A stretch of DNA of 64,000 nucleotides from Corallium rubrum. Its lineage: Eukaryota > Cnidaria > Anthozoa > Scleralcyonacea > Coralliidae. Position 1 is the stretch's first letter, and every line of letters begins with the position of its first letter. Both the position numbers and the translations under genes were made by a program. The notes under the pieces are model-generated. The model saw only the letters and a list, made by a program, of their open reading frames with translations. It was not told where the DNA came from and made no database searches. Shown piece by piece: positions 34,628 through 46,800 of the stretch. The stretch lies in assembly GCA_964035015.1 (NCBI GenBank), contig OZ035998.1, positions 28,970,529 through 29,034,528 on the forward strand. Direction: 5' to 3'.

Positions 34628-35345
34628 TTTGCGGATTGTCTGGTTTCGAAACAATATGTATTTCAGCATTTTATACATTTTTATGTTCATGTATGTATGT
34701 ACTCTTGTTTTATACTATAAATACAAGCGCGCGCCGCGCGGTGACTGCATATTTACATGCGATACTTTCTCGTGTTCATCTCAGCATCACGTAATCAAAC
34801 CATACAAGGTGTTTATACGCTAATAATTCCGGAACGCGTTTCGACTTTGTCGCCTAAACGACAAGCTTTCCAAGGACGAAGAAACAGTGTCAGCGCTTGT
34901 TTGGCTTCGGATTAAAGATCTTTCTGAAATCTGAATGCCCTTTTAACTATTAAATATTTGAAGTGTTTACCGGTGTTAGGCGCTCGGCCAAGATGTTTTA
35001 GCTATAGGTTTACACAGAAATCCACCGTGCTTGGCACTGTTTATGTTACATGCAGACGTATTTAATACTTATTCAAAAAACGCGTTGAACATTGATTTAT
35101 TGAGACGCATCAATGCATATGTTACCAGAGTCTAAAACATAGACATATGAAACATAAAAATATCATATTCTTTAACAATGCGATTAGCGTCCACGTTTCC
35201 TGTTTTTGCCGATTTACCAACTATGATTTACCTAACCTTGCCGTGTGTTCAAACATTTTAGTATAGGGGTTAGAGATTGCCAGATTGGGGTTAATCGTTA
35301 GAAATTAACGATTATTGTTATTTCTATAGGTGAGACGTAACAGTA
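34628..35345. repeat. Segmental duplication, copy 2
   Basis: Partner of 32575-33420, without the palindromic MITE. It ends just before the left inverted repeat of the two-gene relic. Confidence 0.85.
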
Positions 35346-35495
35346 CATGTTGAAGGGTGTAGTCAATTTATAACGTTTTGGTCTACAGTCGGTTCTGCGC
35401 ATGTGCCAAGTGGGGGGCTCCACCGGAAATCGGTTTATCGTTCTCAGTCTAATCGGCTGTGCGCGTTGTTTACATCGTGTCAGTGCTCGAGGAAG

Positions 35496-35727
35496 ATGAC
35501 CGACGCACAACCTTCGACTTCGAATCCTAACCCTCAAGTCAAGACAAACGATACATTGAAAAGAGTACTACGCTAGAAGAGATGCCTCTAGAGTGTGCTT
35601 ACTTAATGCTTTTGAGAGATGGAAAACGGTAAAGTTAGAAAATAATCTAAAGAACGAACTCGATTTATACGCTGCTGATAAATCCATGTCGGACTCACTG
35701 ATTTTATTACTAATATTTCTTGAGTGA
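35496..35727 (+). pseudogene. Broken first exon resembling the transposase-like family
   Basis: An ATG at 35496 opens MTDAQPSTSNPNPQVKTNDT but hits a stop at 35574. Shifting frame at about 35563 continues YYARRDASRV, then LNAFERWKTVKLENN and a hydrophobic end stopping at 35725. The N-FERW-K segment recalls an N-terminal motif I associate from memory with the GDG/DSPG protein family. A one-base insertion would explain the break. No downstream exons of the family are seen between 35727 and 36390. Confidence 0.4.
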
Positions 35728-36389
35728 CAGTGTTTCCTAGGCATGCTGATGAGCCCTGATATTGGGTGAAATAGCTAAATACTATGGATCTATAAGTCAA
35801 CATGCTAATTCAGTGAGTAACTGTACTTGTATTGCATGTTATTTCACTTGTTTGTATATAGGGAAAAAAATATAGACAAACCATTCTCAATATTTCCAAG
35901 ACAATACAGATTCATGACCAAAGTTAAAAAAATTTATTAATTTAACTTCTCCAACTATTATTAATCTAACCCTGCTGGCTGAATATGTAAATACCAATAT
36001 AATCCATTGTTTAGTATCAATAGAATTACAGTGCAAGAAAAGTAGTGTTTTAATACCCCAGATAGTGTCAAAAAATGTCCATCTAAAATGAAGGTCTAAC
36101 ATTTAGGCAAACACTCTTCGTCAGAAAAATATGATTAGGGCCATCGTTCGAAACATCGATATTAGACCTTCCATTTCGATTTCTGATACACTGGTTGCTT
36201 ATATCATTGACTGTTGGGAATTCACTGACAAAAGTATGATATGTATACTAACATGTATATTATATATAACTATAATTTCGACATATTTGTCAACATATGC
36301 AATACATGTAATAGAGTGTGAATTCCTTTGTGTTAAAATACATGCAATGATATAAGCAGCACAGTACTGAAGAGTGTAGAAAATAGGAG

Positions 36390-38484
36390 TTACAAATGTA
36401 ACATATAAAAATATTCATAAATCACATGATTCATATTAAATCTTGCAGGCCTATACCCAGTGTATAAACCATTTGGTGAAGGGTACGGAGCACGTATAGC
36501 AACTATGCAACAACTGGGTACAACTCTCCTGTTGCCCCTTCCAAGTGACCATGTTTATTTTTGTTTTATTTTATTTTATTAGCTTTGCCAGTTACACATT
36601 ACAATTACAATTACAAAGATAATTATACAGAAAGAAAACATTTTGGCTGGGACACTGCGACAGCAAAAGCCAGTTACTGCAGGTCCAAGTTATAATACTG
36701 TCTATATGCTGCATGTTGAAAATTTTCATTATTTCGAACATAATTCAAGACAAGTACATCCTCACTATAGCACATAGCAATGTCTAAAACATTGGCATCA
36801 AGAATAAGCTGTTGAAAAGTGGAGTTAATGATATGCAGGGGCATGCTGTTCTGGTACAGCATTTATTTTCTTCTTGAGTGGGTATAGGTGTGCAGTGGCC
36901 ACAATAACACCATTCTGGAACATTGTTGTCAGGTGGGGGATTAGGTGGTTGTAGTCGAAGAAGCTCTAACACAAGCCTTCTTAGCATCCCAACATTTAGG
37001 GCTTCCACTAAGTTCTGAAATACGGAGATATTTTTCTATTAGTGGAAATTCAAGAAAACATGGGATATTATATAAACTTATCACTGCCACACTCCACATT
37101 GGTGTTGAGAAAACATGCAGCATGAAAGTTAGGTTTACTGTAGTTGTAACAACAAATGAATACTGTAAACTCACATAAACCCCATTAAGTACATTGATTG
37201 GTTACAATATTATTATTTATCAAGAATATCTTACCATTAATTGTTGTTTATAATTTGCCTGATTCTGAGCAGCATTCTCTGCACCATCCCTTCCTCTTGC
37301 ACCACCCCTTGCTTGTCCTCTACCACGTCCCCTAGCTTGTCCTCTACCACCACCCCTTGCTTGTCCTCTACCACCACCCCTTGCTTGTCCTCTACCACCA
37401 CCCCTTGCTTGTCCTCTACCACCACCCCTTGCTTGTCCACTACCACCACCCCTTGCTTGTCCTCTACCATGTCCCCTAGCTCTCCCACATCCTCTTCCTC
37501 TCCAACACCCTTTTCCTCTTCTTTCTTCTTCAGAATCCTAAAAAAGTAAACACACCATGCTAAATATTTATGATGTGCAAAGGCAAAACGCAACAGAAAT
37601 TACCCTATTTTCGCATTATAAACAAAGTATAAAACAAGAATAGCATGAATGAATTCATATTTATAAATACAAGTTGTTTTGATTATTTGACGCTTGACAA
37701 AAGCCATGATTTATCAACCTTCAACATTGCCCTTCATAAACAATCAATCTGAAAATATTCTATTTATACTTATAATTATGTAATGCAGCTGCTAAAGGCT
37801 GAAAATTACGTCTACTGAAACCCATACATACACTAAGTCTTTATTAAAAACAAAAACATTCAATATGTTTTTGACTGATGGAGGTTGAGACTGTATACAG
37901 GCTAACTTCGCGTGAATTTGTGGAGGAGAAATAACTAACGATGCATTTAGAATCATATACTAATATACAGAATGTTTTAAAGGAAATTGAACGACAAAAT
38001 CGACAAACACAGTCTGAATTATATAATCTCAACTTTGCGCGGATTAAGCCCAAATATTTAGCGTCACTCGCTACAAAGATTCCAGTCCCGATTTAGTCCG
38101 TTGCCCAGAAATAAATTACATATAGTTGGATACAAAAAAAAATAAACTTACCGCCATATCATATCTGAAATGCCGAGGTGTTTTCCCACTGTCGCTGTCG
38201 CTTTCTTGAACTCGTCTGTTGTTCATACATTGACCGAAGTCTTCGCCATGGCACGCGCTTGAACAAACATTTTTCAGACTTGTACAGGAAAAAAATTTCT
38301 GGCCCTTTTCTCTCAGACAGTGGCCACGACATGTGCACATAGTTATGTTATCGATGTTAGGCAATGCCACGAACTGTTCTACTTGACTGAATTCCAAATC
38401 TTCAAGCGAAGCTTTCTTCCGCTCTTCGAGTAAGTCAGCCAATGACGGTGAAAATACCTCGCGGCCGCATGAGGTGTACTTCAT
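36390..38484 (-). pseudogene. CXC / RG-repeat / P2X7-ballast gene, disrupted copy
   Basis: Exon 1 (38484-38152, 111 codons) starts MKYTSCGREV and contains CTCRGHC, then spaced cysteines up to GQCMNNR, matching the layout of the CXC exon of the gene at 3697-5405. Exon 2 (37537-37235, 101 codons, phase 0) is a tandem RG-rich segment (GGGRGQAR repeated) ending ANYKQQLM. Exon 3 starts at about 37014 (NLVEALNVGM) and contains VPEWCYCGHCTPIP and NKCC, shifts frame near 36830, gives LILDANVLDIA and AAYRQY, is split by an insertion at about 36555-36688, then resumes with HGHL and, after a 1-nt shift, GRGNRRVVPSC and YPSPNGLYTGY. At least two frameshifts and the insertion make the ballast exon non-functional, while exons 1 and 2 are intact. 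Confidence 0.75.
36555..36688 (-). repeat. Retroposon 3' fragment inserted in the ballast exon
   Basis: Read on -, a segment with CTGCAGTAACTGGCTTTTGC and GCTGGGACACTG-type sequence ends in an A/T-rich (TAAAA)n tail and separates AAYRQY from HGHLG codons that are adjacent in the intact gene. Similar sequence with a (TAAA)n tail is at 57795-58150. A 5'-truncated LINE or SINE tail is the likely source; ORF-bearing parts are absent. Confidence 0.6.
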
Positions 38485-38606
38485 GCTGCGACATTTATAT
38501 GGATCAAAACAAAAACGTAAACAAACCTTCGCACATGCGCAGAACCGACTGTAGACCACCTTTAAACAGTTCGAATCAATATTTCTGAAACCTGTGATTT
38601 TATGTG

Positions 38607-41440
38607 ATTGTTTAACAGAGGTGGTTGGACAAGTACCACGTGAATATCTCGACCAATGAAATGGCTTATTTTCTCATCGTTTGATCGGCTGAAAATTTTG
38701 CATTGGACTTAGAATACCGAATATTACGCTATTGTCATTCATTTTTTTCTCTAAAAAAACAGCGATATCGTTTGATATATTGTTGGACTATCCATATCTG
38801 CAGGATTTTGCAAGGTAAATGTATTTTTCTATTTTATTTTGATGGTTTATGTAGGTCGTGTCGCGCTAAGCGAAGACCCCACTTCCGGTTTGTCAACAAT
38901 CTTCAAAGCAAAAAATCTCGAATTCCCATGGTTCGAATTCTCTAATTTTTGCGTAATAAGTTGAAGAAATGTCTAATCTTGGATTCTATCCGGACGCCCC
39001 CCCTCGCCCCCGCAACCGTTTTCGAGATATTCGCCGTTGAACCGACCATGGTATTTTCGGCTTTCGCTAAGATGGCGCCCAATATTTTAAGAGAGACTTT
39101 CGCCACTAAAGTTTGTTTTTTTCTCAAGAATTTTGGAAGTCTCCTAATATTTAGAGCATTATTCCTTTGAGTAAGTGTAGAATGAGTGGTGGACAATTAT
39201 TAAAGAGTAAAATTTGAGATTTGTCTTTTTATGGTCCAAAACGCTTGCCCTCGCTGTATAAAAACACCATCATTCTGAAAAAATTGTATACATATCACTA
39301 GGCCTACATACATTTGTAATTATTACAGGATGTACTGAACTTTCTTAAAGATCTGCTATATCTGTATACAGAACTGATACGTATAGCTATTTTTCATTTA
39401 TTAAATAACATTGTGTTCCATGACAGCAGTATTATTAAAAATGTATGTGTGGATTATTTGTAGTTTATTGTTAGTCATTGTTGTTGTGAATATAAATATA
39501 TTGTAGTTGTAGTATTTTTTGCTTAGTATTGCTAATTTGTTATAATTTGTTGTTCGTATTATTTTTCAGTATACAAATATATATTATTCCTTTTGCCAGT
39601 TGTCCCATTTCAACTGATCATGAGTCAGTGATATGAGAAGCAAGCTGATGGGTGGGAAGTGTACACTTTCAAAAGTCCCTTGAGGCACATGTCTTCTGAT
39701 GAAGAGCTTTTTTATTGCAAAAGGGGCTCTAACCAAGTGGGGATGGGGTGGGGGGTGTTGGCATGTGCCCCTGTGTCCACCCATAAAGTGAATACAATAG
39801 TTGGACATGAAAGGGTTAATAATTCAATCTCACATCCCATTTTTTACAGGAAGTGAAGATATACAGTACAGATGTCAGTGTTGGAATAACTTACTTTGGT
39901 GGTGTTCAGACTGAGTGCCCAGGCACAAGCACCAGTCTAAACAGGATTTTTACAATGATAAATTGATGGATTCTCTTTTACTAAATAACATTAAAATAAT
40001 ATGTAGTTTGAAGTTTTGCATATGTTGTCATGTTATCTAATTACATAATGCAATGCATAATAATTGTGGACATAACTAATAAAATTTTACAGAAGTATTA
40101 TCTCGCATATTATTGATACAATCCAAATACTGGGTCTCAAAGCCTAATTAAATGCCTGGGTATTATTCATCCCTTCGCCTTTGAGTGCTACTGCATGTAC
40201 ATACTAATAAACAGTGAACTATGTCTCTAAAACAGACACCCTTGGATTGGACTTTGTCTGACTTATAATAGTTCATTCACATGTCTACCTTAATACAGTA
40301 ATTTTTCTGATGCCCTCTCTAAATGTGCCGAAGTTGATGTTTTCTTGGCAGATGGGGGTGGGGGTGGGGTGCATCACTGAAAAATGTTGGACCAATGTTA
40401 AAATGTTGACAATGCCCCTGATTGAATACCTGTATCAGTATCAATATGGTAGTGCTTTAGAAGTAACCAAGATCAATATTGAGATAAAATATTTTAATTT
40501 TGTTCAAGTTCCTTATTTACATATATGTTGAGGATACAGGAAATACACTTTATTTGATAAAATAGAAACATTTGACCAGTTATATACCAAATTTATCAAT
40601 AGATTTTGGAGGAAATCCAATAAATTATCTCGATTTTGAATTCACCTTAATACAAAGAAAAATACAAGATTGTTATTGAATAATAAATTTTAAGCTAGCT
40701 TTATTCACAATTTTATAAAATTTGGGATACAAGTACAGTAAATATAAAGGAAACAAGAGTGTTTTATTAAAAAATTGAACATCCTCCCCCTCCCCCGATG
40801 ATAGTTGTATCTGGTTGAACCAGATAATTGCTACACACAACAATTAGAAGTTAACAGTAATATTGCAGAATGCAAAACATTAAACCACGGAAAATGCATC
40901 CATCATAAGGTTAGAATGGGAAGAATTTGAGAGGGAAATCATTAACCACTAACAACAAATAATGTTGATTTCTAACCTCAAGTTTTTCTCAGCTCCAGTG
41001 AGTCGGTATTAACGAATCACACGTTGCACAGCACAACCAAATCCTTCTTTGTTGTAAATATCTAATTTGTTTCTGATTTGTTCCATTATTTGTAACATAA
41101 AATGCGTCGAATTCAGTGGTCGAATCCGAATGAACTTGAGCTATCTTGAATGCCCATCCGCCATAACGCCATTCTCACGAATATACGCCAAATAAAGCAC
41201 AATCTGATCATATTAATTGTCTATGATAACCACGAATTGTTCTCGTGTTTTGCTGACCATCAGATTTATCAATTCTGGATCAACTGTGACGAGTTTTCAA
41301 ACGTTTTTGCGCATCTAGTCCACCGAGCAGAGTTCATTCCTCGTCTGAGGTCAGAGGTAGAGTGAGACGCCCACGCAAAAATGAAAGCCAGCTGACCATG
41401 ATGCTTTGCGCGGCTTGTCCAACCTCCTCTGATTGTTTAA
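38607..41440. mobile_element. TIR element copy A, 9-bp target duplication
   Basis: The element is 38616-41431 (2816 bp). It begins CAGAGGTGGTTGGACAAGT and ends with the inverse carrying one mismatch (CTTGTCCAACCTCCTCTG). ATTGTTTAA is duplicated at 38607-38615 and 41432-41440. Copy B at 59808-62281 is collinear throughout. No frame is conserved between the copies, so it is non-autonomous. The 9-bp duplication suggests Mutator-like or Merlin-like integration, though the CAGAGGTGG start is hAT-like. It inserted 58 bp outside the right end of the relic at 35380-38557. Confidence 0.9.
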
Positions 41441-41984
41441 GTAATATTTAAAACATGAGCGTTGGCAGCAGTGTTTTATCAGATTTTAAACACGAGGCGA
41501 TAGCCGAGTGTTTTAGATCTGATAAAACACGTATTGCGAATGTTTTAAATAGCTTCAAAAACGACCCCCGTTATATTCCCCACGTTATTTTGCCCATCCG
41601 CGTTTTATCCCCCATCCGCCTTTTCTCATCCGCGTTTTATCCTCCATCCGCCCTTTCTCATTCGCGTTTTATCCCCCATCCGCCTTTTCTCATCCGCGTT
41701 TTATCCTCCATCCGCCCTTTCTCATTCGCGTTTTATCCCCCATCCGCCTTTTCTCATCCGCGTTTTATCCTCCATCCGCCCTTTCTCATCCGCGTTTTAT
41801 CCCCCATCCGCCTTTTCTCATCCGCGTTTTATCCTCCATCCGCGTTTTATCCTCCATCCGCCTTTTCTCATCCGCGTTTTATCCTCTATCCGCCTTTTCT
41901 CATCCGCCATCCGCATCCGCCGTCCGCTATCCATATCCGCGTTTTATCCCTACCCTAGCTATATGTCTGATTGTCTGTATATAT
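41441..41984. repeat. Minisatellite of CCATCCGC / CGCGTTTTATCC units
   Basis: From about 41567 to 41956 a 33-36 bp unit (CATCCGCGTTTTATCCTCCA and CATCCGCCTTTTCTCATCCG variants) repeats about eleven times, in a higher-order alternating pattern. It leaves one long + frame (PPSAFSHPRF repeats), probably by chance because the unit is near a multiple of three. Confidence 0.85.
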
Positions 41985-42365
41985 ACGCAGAAAGAAATCA
42001 ACTGTACTTGGTACTGCTTGAGTTACATGTAGGCGTATAAAATACTTATTCAAAAAGCGCGTTGATCATTGTTGAGACAGATCAATTCATGTGTTACCAA
42101 TACCAGAGTCTGACGTAGTAAAGATTAGAACGAAAGCGATATATTATCACATTCTTTTAACAATGTGATTAGCGATCGGGTTTCCTATTTTTCCCAATTT
42201 ACCTATAAAATTGTCATTTTAAGATTAGAGCTAAGATTAGGGTTGGGGCCGGGCTTGGGTTAGGGATTGGGTTGGAGTTTAAGTAAGGGCTAGAATTAAG
42301 CATTATTGTTAAGTTATTAAGGGCATTTAAAAATTAATAATTATTGTCGATTCTAGATGATACGT
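41985..42365. repeat. Diverged third copy of the 32.6/34.6 kb segment
   Basis: Shares AGAAATCAACTGTACTTGGT-like, TACTTATTCAAAAAGCGCGT and CAATGTGATTAGCG phrases with 35015-35340, without the left part. Confidence 0.6.
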
Positions 42366-42519
42366 GAGAGCATATGCTGATATGTCGCAAGGTTATCAAG
42401 CATTTTCAGTATGTTTTAGTGAACAATTTACGTTGTTATATACCAAAGACTTTCGTTTGCCAAAGATGAAATCCTATTGGTCAAATCATGGTCACGTGTT
42501 GTTTAACAAACTCAATGTT

Positions 42520-43090
42520 TCTTTCTGCCGAGGGAAAAATTGCACTGTTTCCCTCTGGCGTCAACAATGAAGAGGGAAACAGTGCAATGTTTCCCTCTGA
42601 CGTCGCTTTAATCATGCGTTGTTCACGTGAATACGCGATTATTGCATCAGATCAAGAACTTTGGAGTTTTCGGAAACAAGAGCTTGTTTCGAGCTTATCT
42701 GGTTCGAAATAGTCCATTTTCCAAAGGAAAGAATATCTATACATATCTTCAAAGGTCTGAAAATAACCTGGATAAATTTAAACCTGTTCTTTGTACTTGT
42801 TGAGTCTGGTGTATTTGTTTAGTTAAATTGAAACTACGAAGACAAAGTCAATTGAGCGTTTTGGTATGTCTTTTTGCCTTTTGCAAGTTTCGAGTCATTT
42901 GGTATTTTGTATTTTAAAAGTCTTTGGTATATAACAAAACGCTTGTTGACTTTTGCGTCTAGAAACATCGAGTTTTACGGTCCCTCATGCTTCAATGTCA
43001 CCCTCGGGCTAAAGCCCTCAGGTGACATTGAAGCCTTCGGTTCCGTAAAACTCGATGTTTCCCTCGGCGCCAGTCAACAAGTGTATATTG
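42520..43090. repeat. Hairpin elements with CCCTCGG motifs
   Basis: Bases 42527-42600 hold GAGGGAAACAGTGCAATGTT and inverse phrases. Bases 42945-43086 form a larger hairpin: CTTGTTGACT and AAACATCGAGTTTTACGG mirror CCGTAAAACTCGATGTTT and AGTCAACAAG around CTCGGGCTAAAGCCCTCAGG. The ORF across it comes from the palindrome. Confidence 0.75.
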
Positions 43091-43361
43091 TTCAATCATT
43101 ATCTGTAGGCCAAATAAATACCAGTATCCGCATGTACGCATTGCGTACCTATTGTTCTAAATCCATTGAAGTTTCAAACCGAACTGTGTTGAAATTAGCT
43201 GCAGTATACTGTTGAGCTTATAATTCACTATAATGTCCAACACGCATCCTCATCTTCTAATTTTTAGACTTACAAGACCGCTCAAAAATTATACAGAGCC
43301 AGAGGTGGACCGCAGAGCAAAGGAGGTAGGGCCATCCTATTTTGAACCTTATATAGTAAGG

Positions 43362-43440
43362 TTTGATATACTGCCGAAACAGAAAACGTAGAGGAGTCTA
43401 ACATTTCGAGCGAAGGCCCATCGTCACAGAGAAACGTGAT
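43362..43440. repeat. Dispersed repeat fragment
   Basis: 'tatagtaaggtttgatatactgccgaaacag ... gtctaacatttcgagcgaaggcc' matches 18060-18130; a shorter match lies at 36092-36125. Confidence 0.6.
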
Positions 43441-43659
43441 CCTTAACTGGGACGTGCCTTATTTTCATGCTTAACTGGGGGCGTCTTATCTGATTTCGCG
43501 TCCTGCGTATTGTCAATACTGAAAACCCAAAACCTTCTGTAAGTCTATGGGCTCTACGGGCAGGAATGTTGTCTGCTTTCAAATGGCAACAAAACATTTC
43601 ATTCAGTGACTTAATTTCTCTCTGAAGGTTTTTGTGCGGTTAACCTATAACTAATATTA

Positions 43660-43722
43660 AATTTTGGTCTTGGGTATTTTATGTAACGCCAGACGATTTT
43701 ATTCACCTCTGGGGAAGCCCAT
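43660..43722. repeat. Reverse partial copy of the TTTAACTC MITE
   Basis: CGCCAGACGATTTTATTCAC followed by CTCTGGGGAAGCC is the inverse of 9016-9056. Confidence 0.65.
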
Positions 43723-43726
43723 CACA

Positions 43727-43785
43727 TAGCCTGCGTGGCAGGCGTTCTGTTTGCGGGCGGAAGTTAATGCCTGCCACGCAGGCTA
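43727..43785. repeat. Short AGCCTGCG-family hairpin
   Basis: TAGCCTGCGTGGCAGGCG and its exact inverse surround a 23-bp loop. The termini match the TIR of 15317-16833. No clear target duplication is visible. Confidence 0.75.
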
Positions 43786-43864
43786 CCTACCAATCACACT
43801 GTCTTGTGCGTTAATAATGTATTTATTTCCTGTGGATCTTTAATAAACTGTTTCATTATACTCA

Positions 43865-46800
43865 TCAACATTGTTTTTTATGAAGAGACGAGGATCTTCT
43901 GTTGGGCAATTTATTTATTGATACTTCATCTAATAATATTAGTTTCACACCACCTAGTTGATATCTTAAAGTGTTTAACCAACTGGAGTCCAGTGGTCTG
44001 TAATTTTTTAAAGATTGACTAGCTGGGATTGCAAGAGCACTGTGTATTGTGCTACCTTTAATAATATACGCAGCTTTTCCAGTTGGAGCCAATAGTAATA
44101 TTTTTACCTGATGAAAATCTTCACCAGCACGTGTGTTATAGTATTTGAGTGCAGCTTGATAGACTGATTTTGTTAGGTGAGATTTACCGACACCTCCTCC
44201 ACCTCCACCACTTAAAAACAGTAAAATGGTCTGTCAGATGTTTTAATAAGGTGTAAAGCACGACAGAAAAACTCCTTTTGTTTTTTATTTAGTGATTGCA
44301 CCATTGCTCTGTACTCACCATCTTGCATTTCTTTAACACAAGAGGTTCATTTTTTAGTGATGTTGATGGGATACCAATATCATCTGATAGATCATACCTT
44401 TCATTAAAATCAGGATGTAAATCAACATTGCCCTCATTCTCATCTTGTAGTTCATCATGCTGTGTAACTGGTACTATTGGTCCAAATTGATCATCATCAT
44501 CATGCTGGTCTAAATGTTGTTGAATTTCATTCAAGTCATCTCCACAAACTGTATATTGGTTCATCTGTTCAGCAATTTCATCAGCTAAAGCTAGATAACG
44601 TTCTTTGTAAGAGGAACATTTTTTGATTAAATCAGTTGCTTCATTTCTCCATGGAGTAAAGAGCATAATGAGCTCACGATAATGCTTTTCTGGTTGAGAT
44701 TCTTTATTAAACCAGACACTTCTAATGATTCTGGCATTTGATCGTTTTTTAGTTTTGTTACTTGTTTCACTGTTTTTGATCAAATTGATCAAATATTTCA
44801 TCATCATTATTTTCATCATCAACTGTTGTTTCCATTGGAAGATTATCAATATCTAATTTGTTGTTTTTTTGTGGTAGGGTTTTCCACATGAATCATACCA
44901 TGCTGCCCAATCAGCTAAAGTAACATTTTGTAAGCACGTATGACGATCAACATATCGTTTTAAAAGCCCACCTGAATGAATTTCTTCACATTCATCTTCC
45001 ATTTCTTGAATCTCACTAATTGCAGGCTTTAAGAGCTGAACTCTTTCATCAGGAGGTGATGCGTTAATAAATACAACGTACTTGGCGTGATGATTTTCTC
45101 ATTGGTAATTGAAGAACAATGTAAACTGCTTCTTGAGCACTAATTTCTACACTATTTAAAAATTTATTGCCAAAGCCTTACTTGCTGTTTAATACTAGCA
45201 TTACCTTCTTTTGCTTCATCACAAGCTTTTTGCAATAATTCACTCATTCCTTTTTGTGCTTTGGAAATGTAAGAAATTATGTATATTGCACAAGCATAAA
45301 CATCAAGAACATACTGAATATCCATATTAGCTTGCCATGCACTCAGACATGCAGGGTTATAATTATTGACTCTTAGTTCATTTGGTGTTCCTTTTAAAAA
45401 ATATGGTAGGACAATTAAGAGATGATCTAATTGCTAAAATATAGTTTTCCTCAGTCACAGTTAAATCACTCATAAGTTGATCAAAGCTGATATCTTCTCC
45501 CTCTTTGAGATCATTTAGTGTTTTTGAGATATCTTTCCATGATTCTTTCAGTTTTTTTATATCAGTTGGAGAAAAGTTGTCGTGTAAAGGATATAGTATT
45601 TTAGTTGTGCTCATCGGTGGTTGTGGTAATTAAACCTACACACATTTTTTGACCTTTTACGGCAAGTGTGAGAATGTCTGTGAGTCTGTCTATTTACAAG
45701 ATCAAGTAGTGTGGAATTATTGTCTGGTTTTTGGCAAGTAATAATTTGGTAAATAAATGATATTACATCATCATCCTCGTCAACTCCAAATACAGGTGCA
45801 CCTTCTAGCCAGATTAGCATGTGAATATGTGGTGAGCCTCTTTGTTGATATTCTACTCTGTAAAACCAATCTTTAATTTTTCCTACAGGTACAATGTTGC
45901 TCATTAAGAATTTTTTTAAAAATGTACTGAATTGATAGTCAAAATGTCTTGCACAAGTTACTCGGTCACTTTGAATTAATCTACATTTTTCATCCCAATT
46001 TAGGTTTTCTAGCTCATTATCACTGTAGTCTCTATGGTAAACAAGTTTACCAAGTATTCTGAGCTAATGGATCCATTTTGTTTCAGCTGATGAAAAGCTA
46101 CAAAACAATGTTGCTGGACCTAGTTGTTGGATCATAGCAAATAAATATTTTTTTTTGGTTTTTCAAAATATGGTGGAGAGCCTCTCAATGCTCTTAAGAA
46201 CTTATACCCTTCATCATGGTGAATAAGTCTTTCTAAACCACCCTGTCGCTTTAACTGACCAGCTGTTATTCTTCGGTTATTCCCTTGTTTACATTTTCTT
46301 AAAGCAATTTGAGATTTTCCTAACAAGATTTTCATTTGTAGCTTTTTAGTTTTGAAAAAAAGTATTTTCAACACACATGGCAGCTCTTCGGTCAGACCTT
46401 CTCAATTCGGATTTACAAATATCACTGTAGTAAACACTGACTAACCGCTGTTTGTCTTCTGGTCTTTTTTGACCTAAGAATATTCCAGGGTAAGCTAATT
46501 AATTCTTCTGAATGTTTATCTCGGAATATATACTGAGTGGTTTATTTCCTTCTCCAGGTGCAACATTATGAATTTGCTCTCGTTCACTGTCATTAAGAAA
46601 GTCAGTAGCTGTTAGCATACTATCAGTGGTGACTCCTGCAGGTATTTCTGCTTCATCTTCACTAAAACCATCATAATTTGAATCTGCCATGTTATTTTCT
46701 GAAGTATTTTGTGTATTACAGTTCTCTTCAGGCCCATTTACTTGAAATTGACCTGCATCATTATGGCTGCCTTCATTAAAGTTTATTGCCCAATTTTAGT

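Larger units (their letters stand above)
35380..38557. mobile_element. Relic of a two-gene element bounded by 27-bp inverted repeats
   Basis: Bases 35380-35406 and 38531-38557 are exact inverse copies over 27 positions, beginning GGTCTACAGTCGGTTCTGCG at each outer edge. Just inside the left repeat is a + strand first exon (35496) with an ERW-type motif; just inside the right repeat is the - strand CXC/RG/ballast gene (start 38484). This is the order and orientation of the intact pair at 3-5405. The middle exons of the transposase-like gene are missing. I did not find a target duplication (outer flanks TAACGTTTT and ACCTTTAAA differ), so the element call rests on the repeat and the gene layout. 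Confidence 0.6.

Noticed and set aside
37241-37549. 102-codon + strand ORF rich in Thr/Pro/Cys
   Set aside because: It is the antisense of the RG-rich exon of the ballast gene copy; splice sites and phase support the minus strand.
38531-38559. Start of the second ballast gene at the ATG on 38559
   Set aside because: The first 25 codons would translate the 27-bp inverted repeat; the ATG at 38484 lies inside the element and opens the conserved part.
41567-41956. CRISPR array
   Set aside because: The repeats are contiguous variants without unique spacers and the context is animal repeat DNA.
42874-43215. 113-codon ORF across a hairpin
   Set aside because: Its middle is the palindrome at 42945-43086 and no family resemblance is seen.
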